A stretch of 50,745 nucleotides of DNA. It comes from an uncultured Bacteroidota bacterium (GTDB lineage: Bacteria; Bacteroidota; Bacteroidia; Chitinophagales; S012-47). Location of the stretch: NCBI GenBank assembly GCA_913062655.1, contig CAJXXO010000001.1, positions 1-50,745 on the forward strand, given 5' to 3'. Shown piece after piece: positions 25,523 through 34,489 of the stretch. Numbering within the stretch: the stretch's first letter is position 1; the number at the start of each line of letters is the position of its first letter. The position numbers and the translations under genes are program-made. The notes beneath the pieces were generated by a model. The model was given only the letters and a program-made list of their open reading frames with translations, did no database searches and was not told the origin of the DNA.

Positions 25523-26794
25523 TTATAAATCCTGGCCGGTGATGTATTGGAGCTCAGCCCGGTACCGGTATTGGTCCGCTATGGCCTTGGCGTACTGCAA
25601 TTCATAATCCAACAGTTCCTCTTCCATACGAAGCAACTCTTCAAACGGCAATTCGCCATTTGCGTAAGCGGTAGTCATGATGCGCATCGCCTGTTCTGCC
25701 CGCTCGGAAAGCTTCTGATATAGCTGTCCTCTTTCGTACGCCTCTTCCCACAGGTAGGCCACCCCATCAAAAGCGGCTCTTAGCCTGGTCGCTTTGTCGG
25801 TGGCCGCCAGTTCAAACTGCGCTTGTCGCAATTCAGCTTCTTTGCGCTGTGCCCGGTATTTTTTGCGAAATAGTGGTACCGTTGCCGTTACCATGGGCAT
25901 CACCACATTCTGGCCATTATCCGGCCATACGGCATCCCTTCTTTCATCGACCAACACATAGTCGAGCCCCACACCCAAATTGGGCATACCTGTCTTTTCC
26001 GCTACCCGCACTTCGGCTGCGGCTGCTGCCTGTTGCTGTTGCAAAGCCAATAGCTGCGGGTGCTTTGCCGTCTCCCCGGGCATGAAGAGCGTACTATCCA
26101 TGGGCAACAGTGGCAAGGTATCCTGCACCGCTACAGGCTGGTCTTCTGGCCGATTCAGTAGGGCATTAAACTCTGCTTGCAGTGGAATTCGTTTCTCTTG
26201 TAGCAACTGTAGTCGTGTCTGCAACTCTTCCATTCGCATCTGCACACGAATCACATCCACCATACTGGTTTGGTTGTTTTCGTAGCGCACCCGTACCACA
26301 TTTTCATAGGATGAGAGCAGTGTCAGATCATCTGAGGTGATCGATATTTGCTGCTCCAGGTCATAGAGTTTGTAATACTGCTGTTTTACCTGCAGAAAAA
26401 GTGCATTCCGGGCATCCAGAAATCGCTGAAATTGCACCGCTGCATTCTTTGCCGCTACATCCTCGCGCGCTGAAAGCGTCCCAAACCAGGGAAACATTTG
26501 TGAAAGGGAGAAACGCGCCCGCTGTGGACCGACACGAGTCTCTACCGGAAGCAAAAAATACCCAAAAGAGAACTGCGGATCAGGCAAGCTATTGACCTGC
26601 GGAATCTTTTGCAGGGCTGCCTCATAGGCCTTGTACTGTGCCTGCAGTCCGGGGTTGTTTTCACCGGCTATCTGCAAATAATCGCTCAACGCCTGACTTT
26701 GTATTGGCCCTCCATACAAGGCAACAAGTGGCAAAACCAACCACCAAATGCATGGGTGCCAATTCAGAGGTATTGGATGTGGTCGCTTATCCAT
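25523..26794 (-). CDS. cusC: CusC-like TolC-family outer-membrane efflux protein
   Basis: A protein of 423 residues from the ATG at 26794. The reading frame is open further upstream, but this start gives an export signal (MDKRPHPIPLN, then a hydrophobic segment ending QSQA) and an 8-bp overlap with cusA. Two long helical hairpin repeats typical of outer-membrane efflux proteins are present: ENNPGLQAQYKAYEAAL with VNSLPDPQFSFGYF in the first, and AVAEVRVAEKTGMPNLGVGL-like sequence in the second. It forms the trimeric outer-membrane exit duct for the CusAB pump. Confidence 0.9.
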   Translation of the reverse strand: MDKRPHPIPLNWHPCIWWLVLPLVALYGGPIQSQALSDYLQIAGENNPGLQAQYKAYEAALQKIPQVNSLPDPQFSFGYFLLPVETRVGPQRARFSLSQMFPWFGTLSAREDVAAKNAAVQFQRFLDARNALFLQVKQQYYKLYDLEQQISITSDDLTLLSSYENVVRVRYENNQTSMVDVIRVQMRMEELQTRLQLLQEKRIPLQAEFNALLNRPEDQPVAVQDTLPLLPMDSTLFMPGETAKHPQLLALQQQQAAAAAEVRVAEKTGMPNLGVGLDYVLVDERRDAVWPDNGQNVVMPMVTATVPLFRKKYRAQRKEAELRQAQFELAATDKATRLRAAFDGVAYLWEEAYERGQLYQKLSERAEQAMRIMTTAYANGELPFEELLRMEEELLDYELQYAKAIADQYRYRAELQYITGQDL

Positions 26795-29700
26795 GGTCTT
26801 CCATTTTTTGTTGGATGGCCCGTTTGCTCTCCCGGAAGAGGGAAAACAAGACCGGCACAATAAATAGGGTGATAATAGCCACCGTCATACCGCCAAAAGC
26901 GGGAATAGCCATTGGAATCATAATATCAGCTCCCTTTCCTGACGAAGTGAGTATGGGCAGGAGTGCCAATAGGGTGGTGGCGGTGGTCATGATGGCGGGA
27001 CGAACCCGCTTGAGGCTGCCCTGTACTACAGCTTCCCGAATCTGCTCCTTGGTAGTGGGTGTATCGCGAGAAAACTGCTGGTGCAGGTAAGTGGCCATCA
27101 CTACGCCATCATCAGTAGCGATGCCAAACAAGGCGATAAAGCCGACCCATACCGCCACACTCAGGTTGATGGTCTGGATCTGAAACAGTTCCCGCATCTC
27201 TGTGCCGAATAGGCTGAAGTTGAGGAACCACGATTGGTCATAGAGCCAGATCATCAGGAAGCCACCGGCAAAGGCCATCGCTACGCCAGAAAAGACCATC
27301 AAGGTGGTGGGCACCGATTTGAACTGGAAGTAGAGAATCAAAAAGATTACCGCCAGCACCACCGGTATCAGAATAGATAATCGCTTTTCGGCCCGCACCT
27401 GGTTTTCGTAGTTCCCCGCAAAGGCAAAGGATACCCCAGCCGGGACGATCAGTTCCCCCGACTCGATCTTGCGGTCAATAAATCGCTGTGTTTGCTCCAC
27501 GGCAGCGATCTCGGAATAGCCTTCTGCCTTATCAAACAATACATACCCAATCAAGAAGGTGTTTTCACTCTTGATGCTCATGGGGCCTTTCTCAAACGCT
27601 ATGGTTACCAGCTCGCCCAGGGGAATTTGTGCGCCACTCCTGGTAGGCACCAACATATTGCGCAGTTTTTCGGGGTCATCCCGTAGCTCGCGTGGGTAGC
27701 GCACCCGAACCGGGTAACGCTCACGTCCTTCCACCGTAGTGGTGAGTGCCTGCCCACCAATGGCTACCTCTATGTATTGCGTAATGTCCTTCACCCGAAG
27801 GCCGTACCGGGCTATAGCTTCCCGGTCAATGTCGAGGCGCAGGTAGGGTTTACCTACTATGCGATCGGCAAAGACAGATGAGGTTTTTACAGCAGGTACC
27901 TCTTTAATGATCTGCTCCAGTCGAACACCAAACCGCTCGATGGTTGTCAGGTCAGGCCCTTGCACCTTAATGCCGATCGGTGACCGCATTCCGGTTTGCA
28001 ACATTACCAGTCGTGTTTCGATTGGCTGCAGCTTGGGCGCAGACGTGAGACCCGGCAATTGAGTGGCCTTCCGTATTTCTTCCCAGATGTCATCTGGCGA
28101 TTGGATGTGATCACGCCATTGCCGGTAGTATTGCCCATCATCATCCGGTATCAGCAAATCAGCATCAACATAGGGCTGCTCCTCTTTTTTCACTGCCTGT
28201 ATACTATCAGGAAAACCGGGTACGTGTGCCAGGAACCGTCCGTCCTCATTTACCCGGAAGCGTTTCTTTCTGCCATGCTTATCCAGTACATACTCCGACT
28301 TATAATGGATCACATTCTCAAACATGGATAAGGGAGCCGGATCTAACGCACTCTCTACCCGACCCGCTTTACCTACCACTTGTTCCACCTCCGGAATGGC
28401 ATATACAGCCATATCCAGTTGCTGCAGGAATTGCTTATTCTGTTCCACACCCGTGTGTGGCATTGAAGTTGGCATCAGCAAAAAAGAACCCTCATCCAGG
28501 GCCGGCATAAACTCCTCCTGTACCCCAGGGAATGTGTGCAACAAGCCTGACCAGACGGCTGTGGTGCGGACATTGGCCCCCACTTTATCCAATCCTGTAG
28601 CCACCCAACCAAAGGTGCGATTGAACCCAAACCAAATGGTAAGCCCCAAGGTGATGATGACGATGGGTAGGCTTAAAAACAAGGTTTTATACACCAGGAA
28701 AAAGCGTAACAACCGCTCGTACACCTGGATAAAGCCCCAGAAAAAGAGAAGAATCAAGCCAATGAGCAAGAGTACAAACAGGAAGTTGAGCCCGGCCGCA
28801 TGAGCCACCCCTAGGGGCAACCAGGCCATCGCCAAAAGCCAGGAAACAGTAATGATGGCAATGGCGATCTTCAATAGGGTAAATAGGGTCTTCCCCCGGA
28901 TCGGGATACCCGGTATAGAAAAATCCTTTACCTGCTGCGCTATCAGCGTCACTACCACAAATGCTAACAGCGGCCAACCCAGCCAGCTAATGGCAATGCC
29001 TATGTATATCGCAACCAAGGCGATTACCCCTTGTCCAACTAATCTGGGCCATTGTTTTTTCACCCGAATACCGAAGAACCAATGGGCAAAGGCCGGTATG
29101 AAGACGAGCGTGACGATCAACGCTGCTATCAAGGCGAATGTCTTTGTAAAGGCCAAGGGCGCAAACAGTTTGCCTTCTGCCCCTTGCAGGGCAAAGACCG
29201 GAATAAAGCTGATAATGGTCGTAGATACTGCCGTCACGATGGCGGTGCCCACCTCACTCGTGGCCCGGTACACCACATCACGGATAGAGGAGCCTTCCTT
29301 GTCCAGTTCCAGGTGGCGAAGGATATTTTCAGAAAGTATAATGCCCAGGTCCACCATGGTACCAATGGCTATGGCAATACCAGACAAGGCTACAATATTG
29401 GCGGTAATACCCACGTAGCGCATAGCGATGAAAACCATCAATACCGCTACCGGCAGCAAGCCGGATATGAGTACAGAAGCGCTTAGGTTGGCCACCATAA
29501 ACAGGATGACCAGGATGGTAATGATGATCTCCAGCGTAAGGGCTTCTTCCAGCGTGCCTAAGGTTTCATAGATCAATCCGGATCGATCATAAAAGGGTAC
29601 GATCTTCACCTTTGAGGTAGTACCATCGGCCAGGGTTTTACTCGGCAATCCGGGAGCAATCTGCTCGATCTGTGCTTTTACCTGGTTGATCACTTCAAGC

Positions 29701-30635
29701 GGGTTGGCACCATAGCGAGCCACTACCACACCGCCTACCACTTCAGCGCCCTCTTTGTCCAGAATCCCTCTTCTGCTGGCTGGTCCGGTGGTGACAAAGG
29801 CGATATCTTTTACCCGGATCGGTACATTATTGGTCTCCTTGACTACCGCTTGTTCCAGGTCCTCGAGCTGCTCTATATAGCCAATACCCCGCACCAGGTA
29901 TTCCACCTGGTTGATCTCCATGGTTTGTGCACCTACATCCAGGTTGGCATTTTTGATAGCTGCCACCACTTCACCCAAGGTAATGCCATAGGTTTTTAGC
30001 GCATTGGGGTCCACATCGATCTGGTATTCCTTCACATACCCGCCAATGGAAGCGACCTCAGCCACACCTTCTGCACTGGCCAATCCATAGCGCACATAGT
30101 AGTCCTGGATCGAGCGTAATTCTTGCAGGCTCCATCCTCCGGTAGCCTGTCCCAGCGAGTCTTCACCTTCCAGGGTGTACCAAAAAACTTGCCCCAGAGC
30201 CGTGGCATCTGGCCCTAATGCCGGTTGTATGCCCTCCGGTAGTAGACCGGGAGGCAAGGCATTCAGCTTTTCCAATATCCGGGAACGGCTCCAATAAAAC
30301 TCTACATCATCCTCAAAAATGACGTAGATGCTACTGAAGCCAAACATGGAATTGCTCCGAATGGTCTTTACACCCGGAATACCGAGCAATGCGGTGGTCA
30401 GCGGATACGTGATCTGGTCTTCAATATCCTGTGGTGAGCGGCCCGGCCACTGCGTGAAGACTATTTGCTGGTTTTCGCCAATATCCGGTATAGCATCCAC
30501 AGCTACCGGATCATTGGGCAAAACCGTCTGCCAGTTGAAGGGCGAAGTGACTACACCCCATAGTACCAACCCTGTCAGAAGCAGGACGGTAACCAGCTTA
30601 TTGTCCAGAAAAAATCGAATAAGGGAATTCAACAT
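26787..30635 (-). CDS. cusA: CusA/CzcA-type heavy-metal RND efflux pump
   Basis: A protein of 1282 residues from the ATG at 30635 (MLNSLIRFFLDNK, the usual family start; the frame is open further upstream). RND features: NDPVAVDAIPDIGENQQIVF, WPGRSPQDIEDQITYPL, and TM4 IAIAIGTMVDLGIILSENIL with the proton-relay D429 and E436. Heavy-metal RND pumps export Cu(I)/Ag(I) or divalent metals using the proton gradient. It is about 230 residues longer than E. coli CusA, largely because of an extra hydrophobic region at about 525-640 between TM6 and TM7. Its CopZ, CusB and HYC_CC_PP neighbours favour copper/silver. Confidence 0.93.
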   Translation of the reverse strand: MLNSLIRFFLDNKLVTVLLLTGLVLWGVVTSPFNWQTVLPNDPVAVDAIPDIGENQQIVFTQWPGRSPQDIEDQITYPLTTALLGIPGVKTIRSNSMFGFSSIYVIFEDDVEFYWSRSRILEKLNALPPGLLPEGIQPALGPDATALGQVFWYTLEGEDSLGQATGGWSLQELRSIQDYYVRYGLASAEGVAEVASIGGYVKEYQIDVDPNALKTYGITLGEVVAAIKNANLDVGAQTMEINQVEYLVRGIGYIEQLEDLEQAVVKETNNVPIRVKDIAFVTTGPASRRGILDKEGAEVVGGVVVARYGANPLEVINQVKAQIEQIAPGLPSKTLADGTTSKVKIVPFYDRSGLIYETLGTLEEALTLEIIITILVILFMVANLSASVLISGLLPVAVLMVFIAMRYVGITANIVALSGIAIAIGTMVDLGIILSENILRHLELDKEGSSIRDVVYRATSEVGTAIVTAVSTTIISFIPVFALQGAEGKLFAPLAFTKTFALIAALIVTLVFIPAFAHWFFGIRVKKQWPRLVGQGVIALVAIYIGIAISWLGWPLLAFVVVTLIAQQVKDFSIPGIPIRGKTLFTLLKIAIAIITVSWLLAMAWLPLGVAHAAGLNFLFVLLLIGLILLFFWGFIQVYERLLRFFLVYKTLFLSLPIVIITLGLTIWFGFNRTFGWVATGLDKVGANVRTTAVWSGLLHTFPGVQEEFMPALDEGSFLLMPTSMPHTGVEQNKQFLQQLDMAVYAIPEVEQVVGKAGRVESALDPAPLSMFENVIHYKSEYVLDKHGRKKRFRVNEDGRFLAHVPGFPDSIQAVKKEEQPYVDADLLIPDDDGQYYRQWRDHIQSPDDIWEEIRKATQLPGLTSAPKLQPIETRLVMLQTGMRSPIGIKVQGPDLTTIERFGVRLEQIIKEVPAVKTSSVFADRIVGKPYLRLDIDREAIARYGLRVKDITQYIEVAIGGQALTTTVEGRERYPVRVRYPRELRDDPEKLRNMLVPTRSGAQIPLGELVTIAFEKGPMSIKSENTFLIGYVLFDKAEGYSEIAAVEQTQRFIDRKIESGELIVPAGVSFAFAGNYENQVRAEKRLSILIPVVLAVIFLILYFQFKSVPTTLMVFSGVAMAFAGGFLMIWLYDQSWFLNFSLFGTEMRELFQIQTINLSVAVWVGFIALFGIATDDGVVMATYLHQQFSRDTPTTKEQIREAVVQGSLKRVRPAIMTTATTLLALLPILTSSGKGADIMIPMAIPAFGGMTVAIITLFIVPVLFSLFRESKRAIQQKMEDHG

Positions 30636-30714
30636 AGATTCAGCTTTACGAAAGACGCAATACACGTATACCCCTGCCGCCTGGCGACAAGGGTTCAATC
30701 ATTTAGCTGAATCT
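30636..30714 (-). promoter_or_regulatory. Long hairpin abutting the cusA start codon
   Basis: AGATTCAGCT (30636-30645) and AGCTGAATCT (30705-30714) are a perfect 10-bp inverted repeat that spans the whole spacer between the HYC_CC_PP gene and cusA. The enclosed 59 nt contain a GC-rich inner stem around CGCCAGGCGG. In the mRNA the 3' arm lies directly against the cusA ATG. There is no T-run, so it is not an intrinsic terminator. Confidence 0.55.
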
Positions 30715-31157
30715 CAAAGTCTGAAAACCTGCAAAATAGCTGGCTGATCGGAATTATTGGCCAGCAAAGGAGGATGATAGTGCAAATAGGCAACAGGAGC
30801 TGCTTCATGCTGACTGAGCCACGCATCAACGATAGGTGAGAGAAGAACCTTCACTTCCCATTCCACATCGATAGCGGCCGAAGCTGAAAAAACATATTGA
30901 TCGGTACGCTCCCAGGTTACATGATCGTCACAACAGTCATCCACGGGGGTATCTGGCTGGTGACAATGCGGTGTTGCCTGGGCTGCATGACAACTTGGTG
31001 CATCTTCCACCTGGTCATGGCAAGTAGGTGTGGTATGATTGACCGTTACTTTTTTAAGGTCGCCACCACAATAATGTTTGTACAACGAAAAGCCTGACCC
31101 TATCAGTAGTAACACCGATAGGCTCATCGTGAAAATGGATGTGAGCAGGCGATTCAT
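30714..31157 (-). CDS. HYC_CC_PP-family protein of the copper operon
   Basis: A 147-residue exported or membrane-anchored protein (hydrophobic segment about 10-25). It shows the three motifs that name the family: HYCGG (about residue 28), DDCCDD (about 74), and HYHPP (about 127). Between them are further Cys and His residues (PTCHDQ, PSCHAAQ, PHCHQ). The family is common in Bacteroidota next to Cus-type efflux genes; the Cys/His content suggests metal binding in the periplasm, but the role is not established. It is the first gene of the operon, immediately behind the promoter. Confidence 0.85.
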   Translation of the reverse strand: MNRLLTSIFTMSLSVLLLIGSGFSLYKHYCGGDLKKVTVNHTTPTCHDQVEDAPSCHAAQATPHCHQPDTPVDDCCDDHVTWERTDQYVFSASAAIDVEWEVKVLLSPIVDAWLSQHEAAPVAYLHYHPPLLANNSDQPAILQVFRL

Positions 31158-31160
31158 TGC

Positions 31161-31194
31161 AGGTAAAATTAACTTTTACCTAAATAGGTTCAAA
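31161..31194 (-). promoter_or_regulatory. Promoter and candidate operator of the copper-efflux operon
   Basis: On the minus strand, TTTG (31194-31191), a 19-bp spacer and TAATTTTA (31171-31164) match the Bacteroidota promoter TTTG-N19-TAnnTTTG with one mismatch. A perfect dyad AGGTAAAA-N5-TTTTACCT (31161-31181) covers the -7 box and part of the spacer, as expected for a repressor or activator site. The predicted transcription start falls at or next to the ATG (31157), so the transcript may be leaderless. Confidence 0.62.
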
Positions 31195-31198
31195 AAAG

Positions 31199-32572
31199 TT
31201 ACGGATGGAGTAGTTTACCCGACCACAGCAATTGACCTGCCGGAGTCGTCAGTTCTACCAGATACAGCCCTTTTCCAAAGTCGCTTACATCCATTGGAAT
31301 ATGTTGTTGACCATTGATTGGTGTACTGGTGATAAGACGGCCGGTAATATCCCAGATTTGCAGTTGTCCTTCTTCCAGGGGCTGGCCCAACTGTAACCTG
31401 GACTGCCCTTGCACCGCTGGATTAGGCTGCAATTTTACAGATAGTGGGGAAGTTTCTTCGATACCTGTTGGAAAGGCGTTGTTCTCCAACCGCATTACCA
31501 ATTTATTATCATAATCTACGAAGTACAAATTGCCATCGGGTCCAATTTCAATGCCCATTACATCGGGATTGTTGTTGTAATCCAATGCAATACGGCCTAC
31601 CTCAGCGAAATCATTGTTCCGGTCAAACAATACAATCTCTGCGGTAGCATTATCCGTTACGATTAAAAAATCATCATCTAAGGCAATGCCAACAGGATTT
31701 ACCAGACCTTGGTCGATAATCGTTTCGAATGTCGCTCCCGTGTAGGAAGCATAGTCGGCCAGTGGTTCATTGCTGATCTTGGGTAACGTTTGGTCGCGCT
31801 GGCCACTGGTTACATCCAGCCTGATTATTTCACCGGCAGTCGTATGCACAATGTACAACCAGTTGTTGTCCTTGTCTACCACCATATGCGAGGGCAAGCT
31901 AGAGTGCCGGTTGACCTGAATTTCATCAAAACGATGAACTACTGCATCACCGTGGTAGTCTTGGCCAGGACCATGATCTGCTTTAAAGTCGTAGCGGGTA
32001 ATGGTGCTGGAATAACCATCAAAAATCCAGTACACATTATCTTTTTCGTGGGCTATGCCTTTGCCATAGGGCGTTTGGTGTACCATATCCAGGTGACTTC
32101 CATTATATGCAGCGGTAGGTGGATTACCTACGATACCGTAAATAGTGAGATCACCCGGCCAGAGGGTAGGGCCGGTAAAATTGTATCCAGAACGATTGGC
32201 GTCAATAATGTCCTGAGAGGTGGCCCAGTTGCCATCATCGCCAAAAGATAAAGCACTTGCCATAGCCATAAAATGCCATGCATTACCATCTTTGATGTAC
32301 TCATCATCCGGATTGTCAGAGGTGGCATCATGCAGAATGACGGTATGCCCGCCAGAATTGACATAGCCTTGATTCAATACCCATAGCTCATTGGGTCGGT
32401 CAGGTAGGGGATAAAACTCGAGGTCAACCGGTGTAGAAATGCCTTGGAATACCTTGGCCAATTCTACAAATTGATTACTGTCAGATTGGGTAATAAATCG
32501 ATCGAGAGATTGAGCATTTGTTGTTAGAACAAAACAGCACAGTAATGCTGTGGCAAAGGTAAATTTCTTCAT
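31199..32572 (-). CDS. T9SS-sorted six-bladed propeller (NHL-like) secreted protein
   Basis: A 457-residue protein: signal peptide ending TNAQ (residue 20), an NHL/6-bladed beta-propeller-like body (FQGISTPVDLEFYPLPDRP, NPVGIALDDDFLIVTDNATA, and PDVMGIEIGPDGNLYFVDYD), and a C-terminal T9SS type A sorting domain (VKLQPNPAVQGQ, FGKGLYLVELTTPAGQ). It is probably a surface or secreted protein; no catalytic residues can be assigned. The start is ATG at 32572, two nucleotides after an 8-bp inverted repeat. It lies just upstream of the copper operon on the same strand but that operon has its own promoter. Confidence 0.82.
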   Translation of the reverse strand: MKKFTFATALLCCFVLTTNAQSLDRFITQSDSNQFVELAKVFQGISTPVDLEFYPLPDRPNELWVLNQGYVNSGGHTVILHDATSDNPDDEYIKDGNAWHFMAMASALSFGDDGNWATSQDIIDANRSGYNFTGPTLWPGDLTIYGIVGNPPTAAYNGSHLDMVHQTPYGKGIAHEKDNVYWIFDGYSSTITRYDFKADHGPGQDYHGDAVVHRFDEIQVNRHSSLPSHMVVDKDNNWLYIVHTTAGEIIRLDVTSGQRDQTLPKISNEPLADYASYTGATFETIIDQGLVNPVGIALDDDFLIVTDNATAEIVLFDRNNDFAEVGRIALDYNNNPDVMGIEIGPDGNLYFVDYDNKLVMRLENNAFPTGIEETSPLSVKLQPNPAVQGQSRLQLGQPLEEGQLQIWDITGRLITSTPINGQQHIPMDVSDFGKGLYLVELTTPAGQLLWSGKLLHP

Positions 32573-32573
32573 G

Positions 32574-32604
32574 TGTGGTCTTTAGACTTGGTAATCAGAC
32601 CACA
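32574..32604 (-). promoter_or_regulatory. Inverted repeat directly before the propeller-protein start
   Basis: TGTGGTCT (32574-32581) and AGACCACA (32597-32604) form a perfect 8-bp dyad with a 15-bp spacer. The near arm ends one base before the ATG codon. It could be an operator or a leader hairpin; no -7 box is convincing nearby. Confidence 0.4.
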
Positions 32605-32630
32605 ATATAAGGGATATGTGATGGTTTTGT

Positions 32631-33143
32631 TCACTCACGCAGCCGTAGTCCCAACCAAATGGTTACACCACCGGAGATTAACAGGCCAATGCCAATTAAA
32701 ATAATCAGGGCGGCAGCCGAGCCAAATGGATCGCTAATAATGAGTACGCCTAGGATAGCCGTTAGCAGTCCTCCAGCTAGCATCAGGGTTTTAGCCGGGT
32801 GGCCTTTGGGCTGCTGTGCACTGCCATACAATTGTAAAATTCCCATAAGCAACAATAGAATACCTAGTAGTGTCAATAAAACGGCAGCAGTACCCACCGG
32901 ATTGGCTACCAGTATCAGCCCCACGATCACATTGAACACCCCTTCCATTATGCGATAACTATAGGTATCCGTAAGCTGTTTACGCCTGTACTCCGTGAGC
33001 AAGATGAAGCCACCCACAATCAGGGCCATAATCCCTAAGATGGTGACAAGGGTAGCGACAGACAGTTCCGGGTTGAAGAGACACAATAGACCCATTAACA
33101 CTAAAAATATGCCGCGCCAGATCAATCCATTGGATAGTTGCAT
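32631..33143 (-). CDS. HdeD/DUF308-family membrane protein
   Basis: A protein of 170 residues from the ATG at 33141-33143; the frame is open upstream, but the added sequence is not membrane-like and does not match the family. Six hydrophobic helices occur in three pairs: GIFLVLMGLLCLFNPELSV, then VNVIVGLILVANP-like sequence, then GGLLTAILGVLIISDPFGSA. The repeated G(L/V)L-x-L-x-(N/D)P pattern is the DUF308 signature. HdeD in E. coli aids acid resistance; the role here is unknown. It is divergent from the aspartyl protease gene. Confidence 0.85.
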   Translation of the reverse strand: MQLSNGLIWRGIFLVLMGLLCLFNPELSVATLVTILGIMALIVGGFILLTEYRRKQLTDTYSYRIMEGVFNVIVGLILVANPVGTAAVLLTLLGILLLLMGILQLYGSAQQPKGHPAKTLMLAGGLLTAILGVLIISDPFGSAAALIILIGIGLLISGGVTIWLGLRLRE

Positions 33144-33243
33144 AAATGATACGTTTGGGTAGGTAGATGGTAATAAATCACCCGAAAAGTTATGAAAGAA
33201 TTTGGTTAGGTTTACCTCCGCTCGAAACAGTCCGCCTACGCCT

Positions 33244-34479
33244 ATGAAGCCTGCCCGGAAGCGAATAGTGATGCTGATCTTGTTGTGGATGTGGGTCGGT
33301 CCTCTCGCTGCGCAAGTTGAAAAGCCGCTTGTACCCGCTGCCACGATACCTTTCGAATGGCATCGGGGACTGATATACCTGCAAATAGAAGTAGACTCCC
33401 TGGGGCACTTCCCCTTTCTCTTCGATACCGGTACGCCCGGTTCTTTTCTCTACCGTGATGAGGCGGTAGCTATGGGCTTGCCCATCAAGAAACAGAAGCG
33501 GCAATTGCACGAACGGGATTCACTGGACTACGGGAAAGTGAAACGACTAACCTATCGTTTGTCCGGCATTCAACTGCCTGTCCGATCGGTTACGGTTTTT
33601 AGGCGTACCCATTTCCCACTGCTGCAGGGACGGCATTGTATTGGTGTCATTGGCACGGATCTGCTGGATGCGTTTGTTGTGGAAGTAGATTACGCCCAAC
33701 AGCAACTGCGCCTATTCGACCGGTCTACCTATGAAGCTGGTGAGGCGTTTTATGCTATCGATTGCAAAACCTACAAAGGCACACCAGTGCTGCCCATCCG
33801 CCTCGAAGAGGGTGCACAGGTATGGGAGCACCGGGTGGCGCTACATACCGGTTTTAATGGCACATTAGCCTTAAGTGAAAGAACGGCCCGTAAATTCGAT
33901 CACTATGAGCCGTATCCTGATTACTTGTATGGATATGATATCATTTTACCCGGACATTTCTATCCTCGAAGAAAGGTAAGCCTCGAAGAACTACAAATGG
34001 TGGGTATTACCTACCGTCAGGTACCCATCGACCTGGTGCGCAGGGAGAAAAGCCTGATTTTCCGCCCTTACTGGATGGATGGTATTGTGGGTAATGAATT
34101 GCTTTCGCTCTTTACCTGGGCGATCGATATCCGCAGTAATACCTTATATGTGAAACCGCGGCCCGATAAAACAGCTCCGCAACGCATCATTTCCTGGCAT
34201 GGTATGCGTTTCACCACCAATCGCAGTCAGGAAAGGCTACTGGTATATGATGTGTTGCCCAATAGTCCCGCAGAAAAAGCAGGCATACGTCCGGGAGATG
34301 AGATCATTGCATTGTACGACACGCCATTTTCTACCCTTAGCCTGGCAGAGGTGGAAGCTATGTTGAGCGGCAGCAAAAAGAAAGTACAAGTGTACGTGAA
34401 GCAGGGAAAAACCATTTATGACAAGATCTTCCGGCTTCAACCTATGTACGCACCGGGTGCAGCCTCGGGCATTGATTAA
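33244..34479 (+). CDS. Retropepsin-like aspartyl protease with PDZ domain, second lobe lacking the Asp
   Basis: A protein of 411 residues from the ATG at 33244 (an upstream TTG is less likely), with a signal segment ending LAAQ. Lobe 1 has the catalytic FLFDTGTPGSF (D61) and the later GVIGTDLLDAF. Lobe 2 has VALHTGFNGTLAL, where His201 replaces the expected Asp of the second DTG. A PDZ domain (about 325-400: LPNSPAEKAGIRPGDEIIAL) ends the protein. Families of this layout are periplasmic proteases of poorly known targets. With one catalytic Asp it would need to dimerise like a retroviral protease or be inactive. It is 10 bp from the TMTC-like gene. Confidence 0.8.
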   Translation: MKPARKRIVMLILLWMWVGPLAAQVEKPLVPAATIPFEWHRGLIYLQIEVDSLGHFPFLFDTGTPGSFLYRDEAVAMGLPIKKQKRQLHERDSLDYGKVKRLTYRLSGIQLPVRSVTVFRRTHFPLLQGRHCIGVIGTDLLDAFVVEVDYAQQQLRLFDRSTYEAGEAFYAIDCKTYKGTPVLPIRLEEGAQVWEHRVALHTGFNGTLALSERTARKFDHYEPYPDYLYGYDIILPGHFYPRRKVSLEELQMVGITYRQVPIDLVRREKSLIFRPYWMDGIVGNELLSLFTWAIDIRSNTLYVKPRPDKTAPQRIISWHGMRFTTNRSQERLLVYDVLPNSPAEKAGIRPGDEIIALYDTPFSTLSLAEVEAMLSGSKKKVQVYVKQGKTIYDKIFRLQPMYAPGAASGID

Positions 34480-34489
34480 ATTTGAGGTT

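Noticed and set aside
31161..31181. The AGGTAAAA dyad as the terminator of the propeller-protein gene
   Set aside because: The stem is AT-rich with no T-run after it, and it overlaps a good promoter with exact spacing, so an operator is the better reading.
34477..34484. TAAATTTG, an exact -7 box match before the TMTC-like gene
   Set aside because: It lies only 6 bp before the ATG and overlaps the end of the preceding gene without a -33 box; a leaderless start is possible but chance is more likely.
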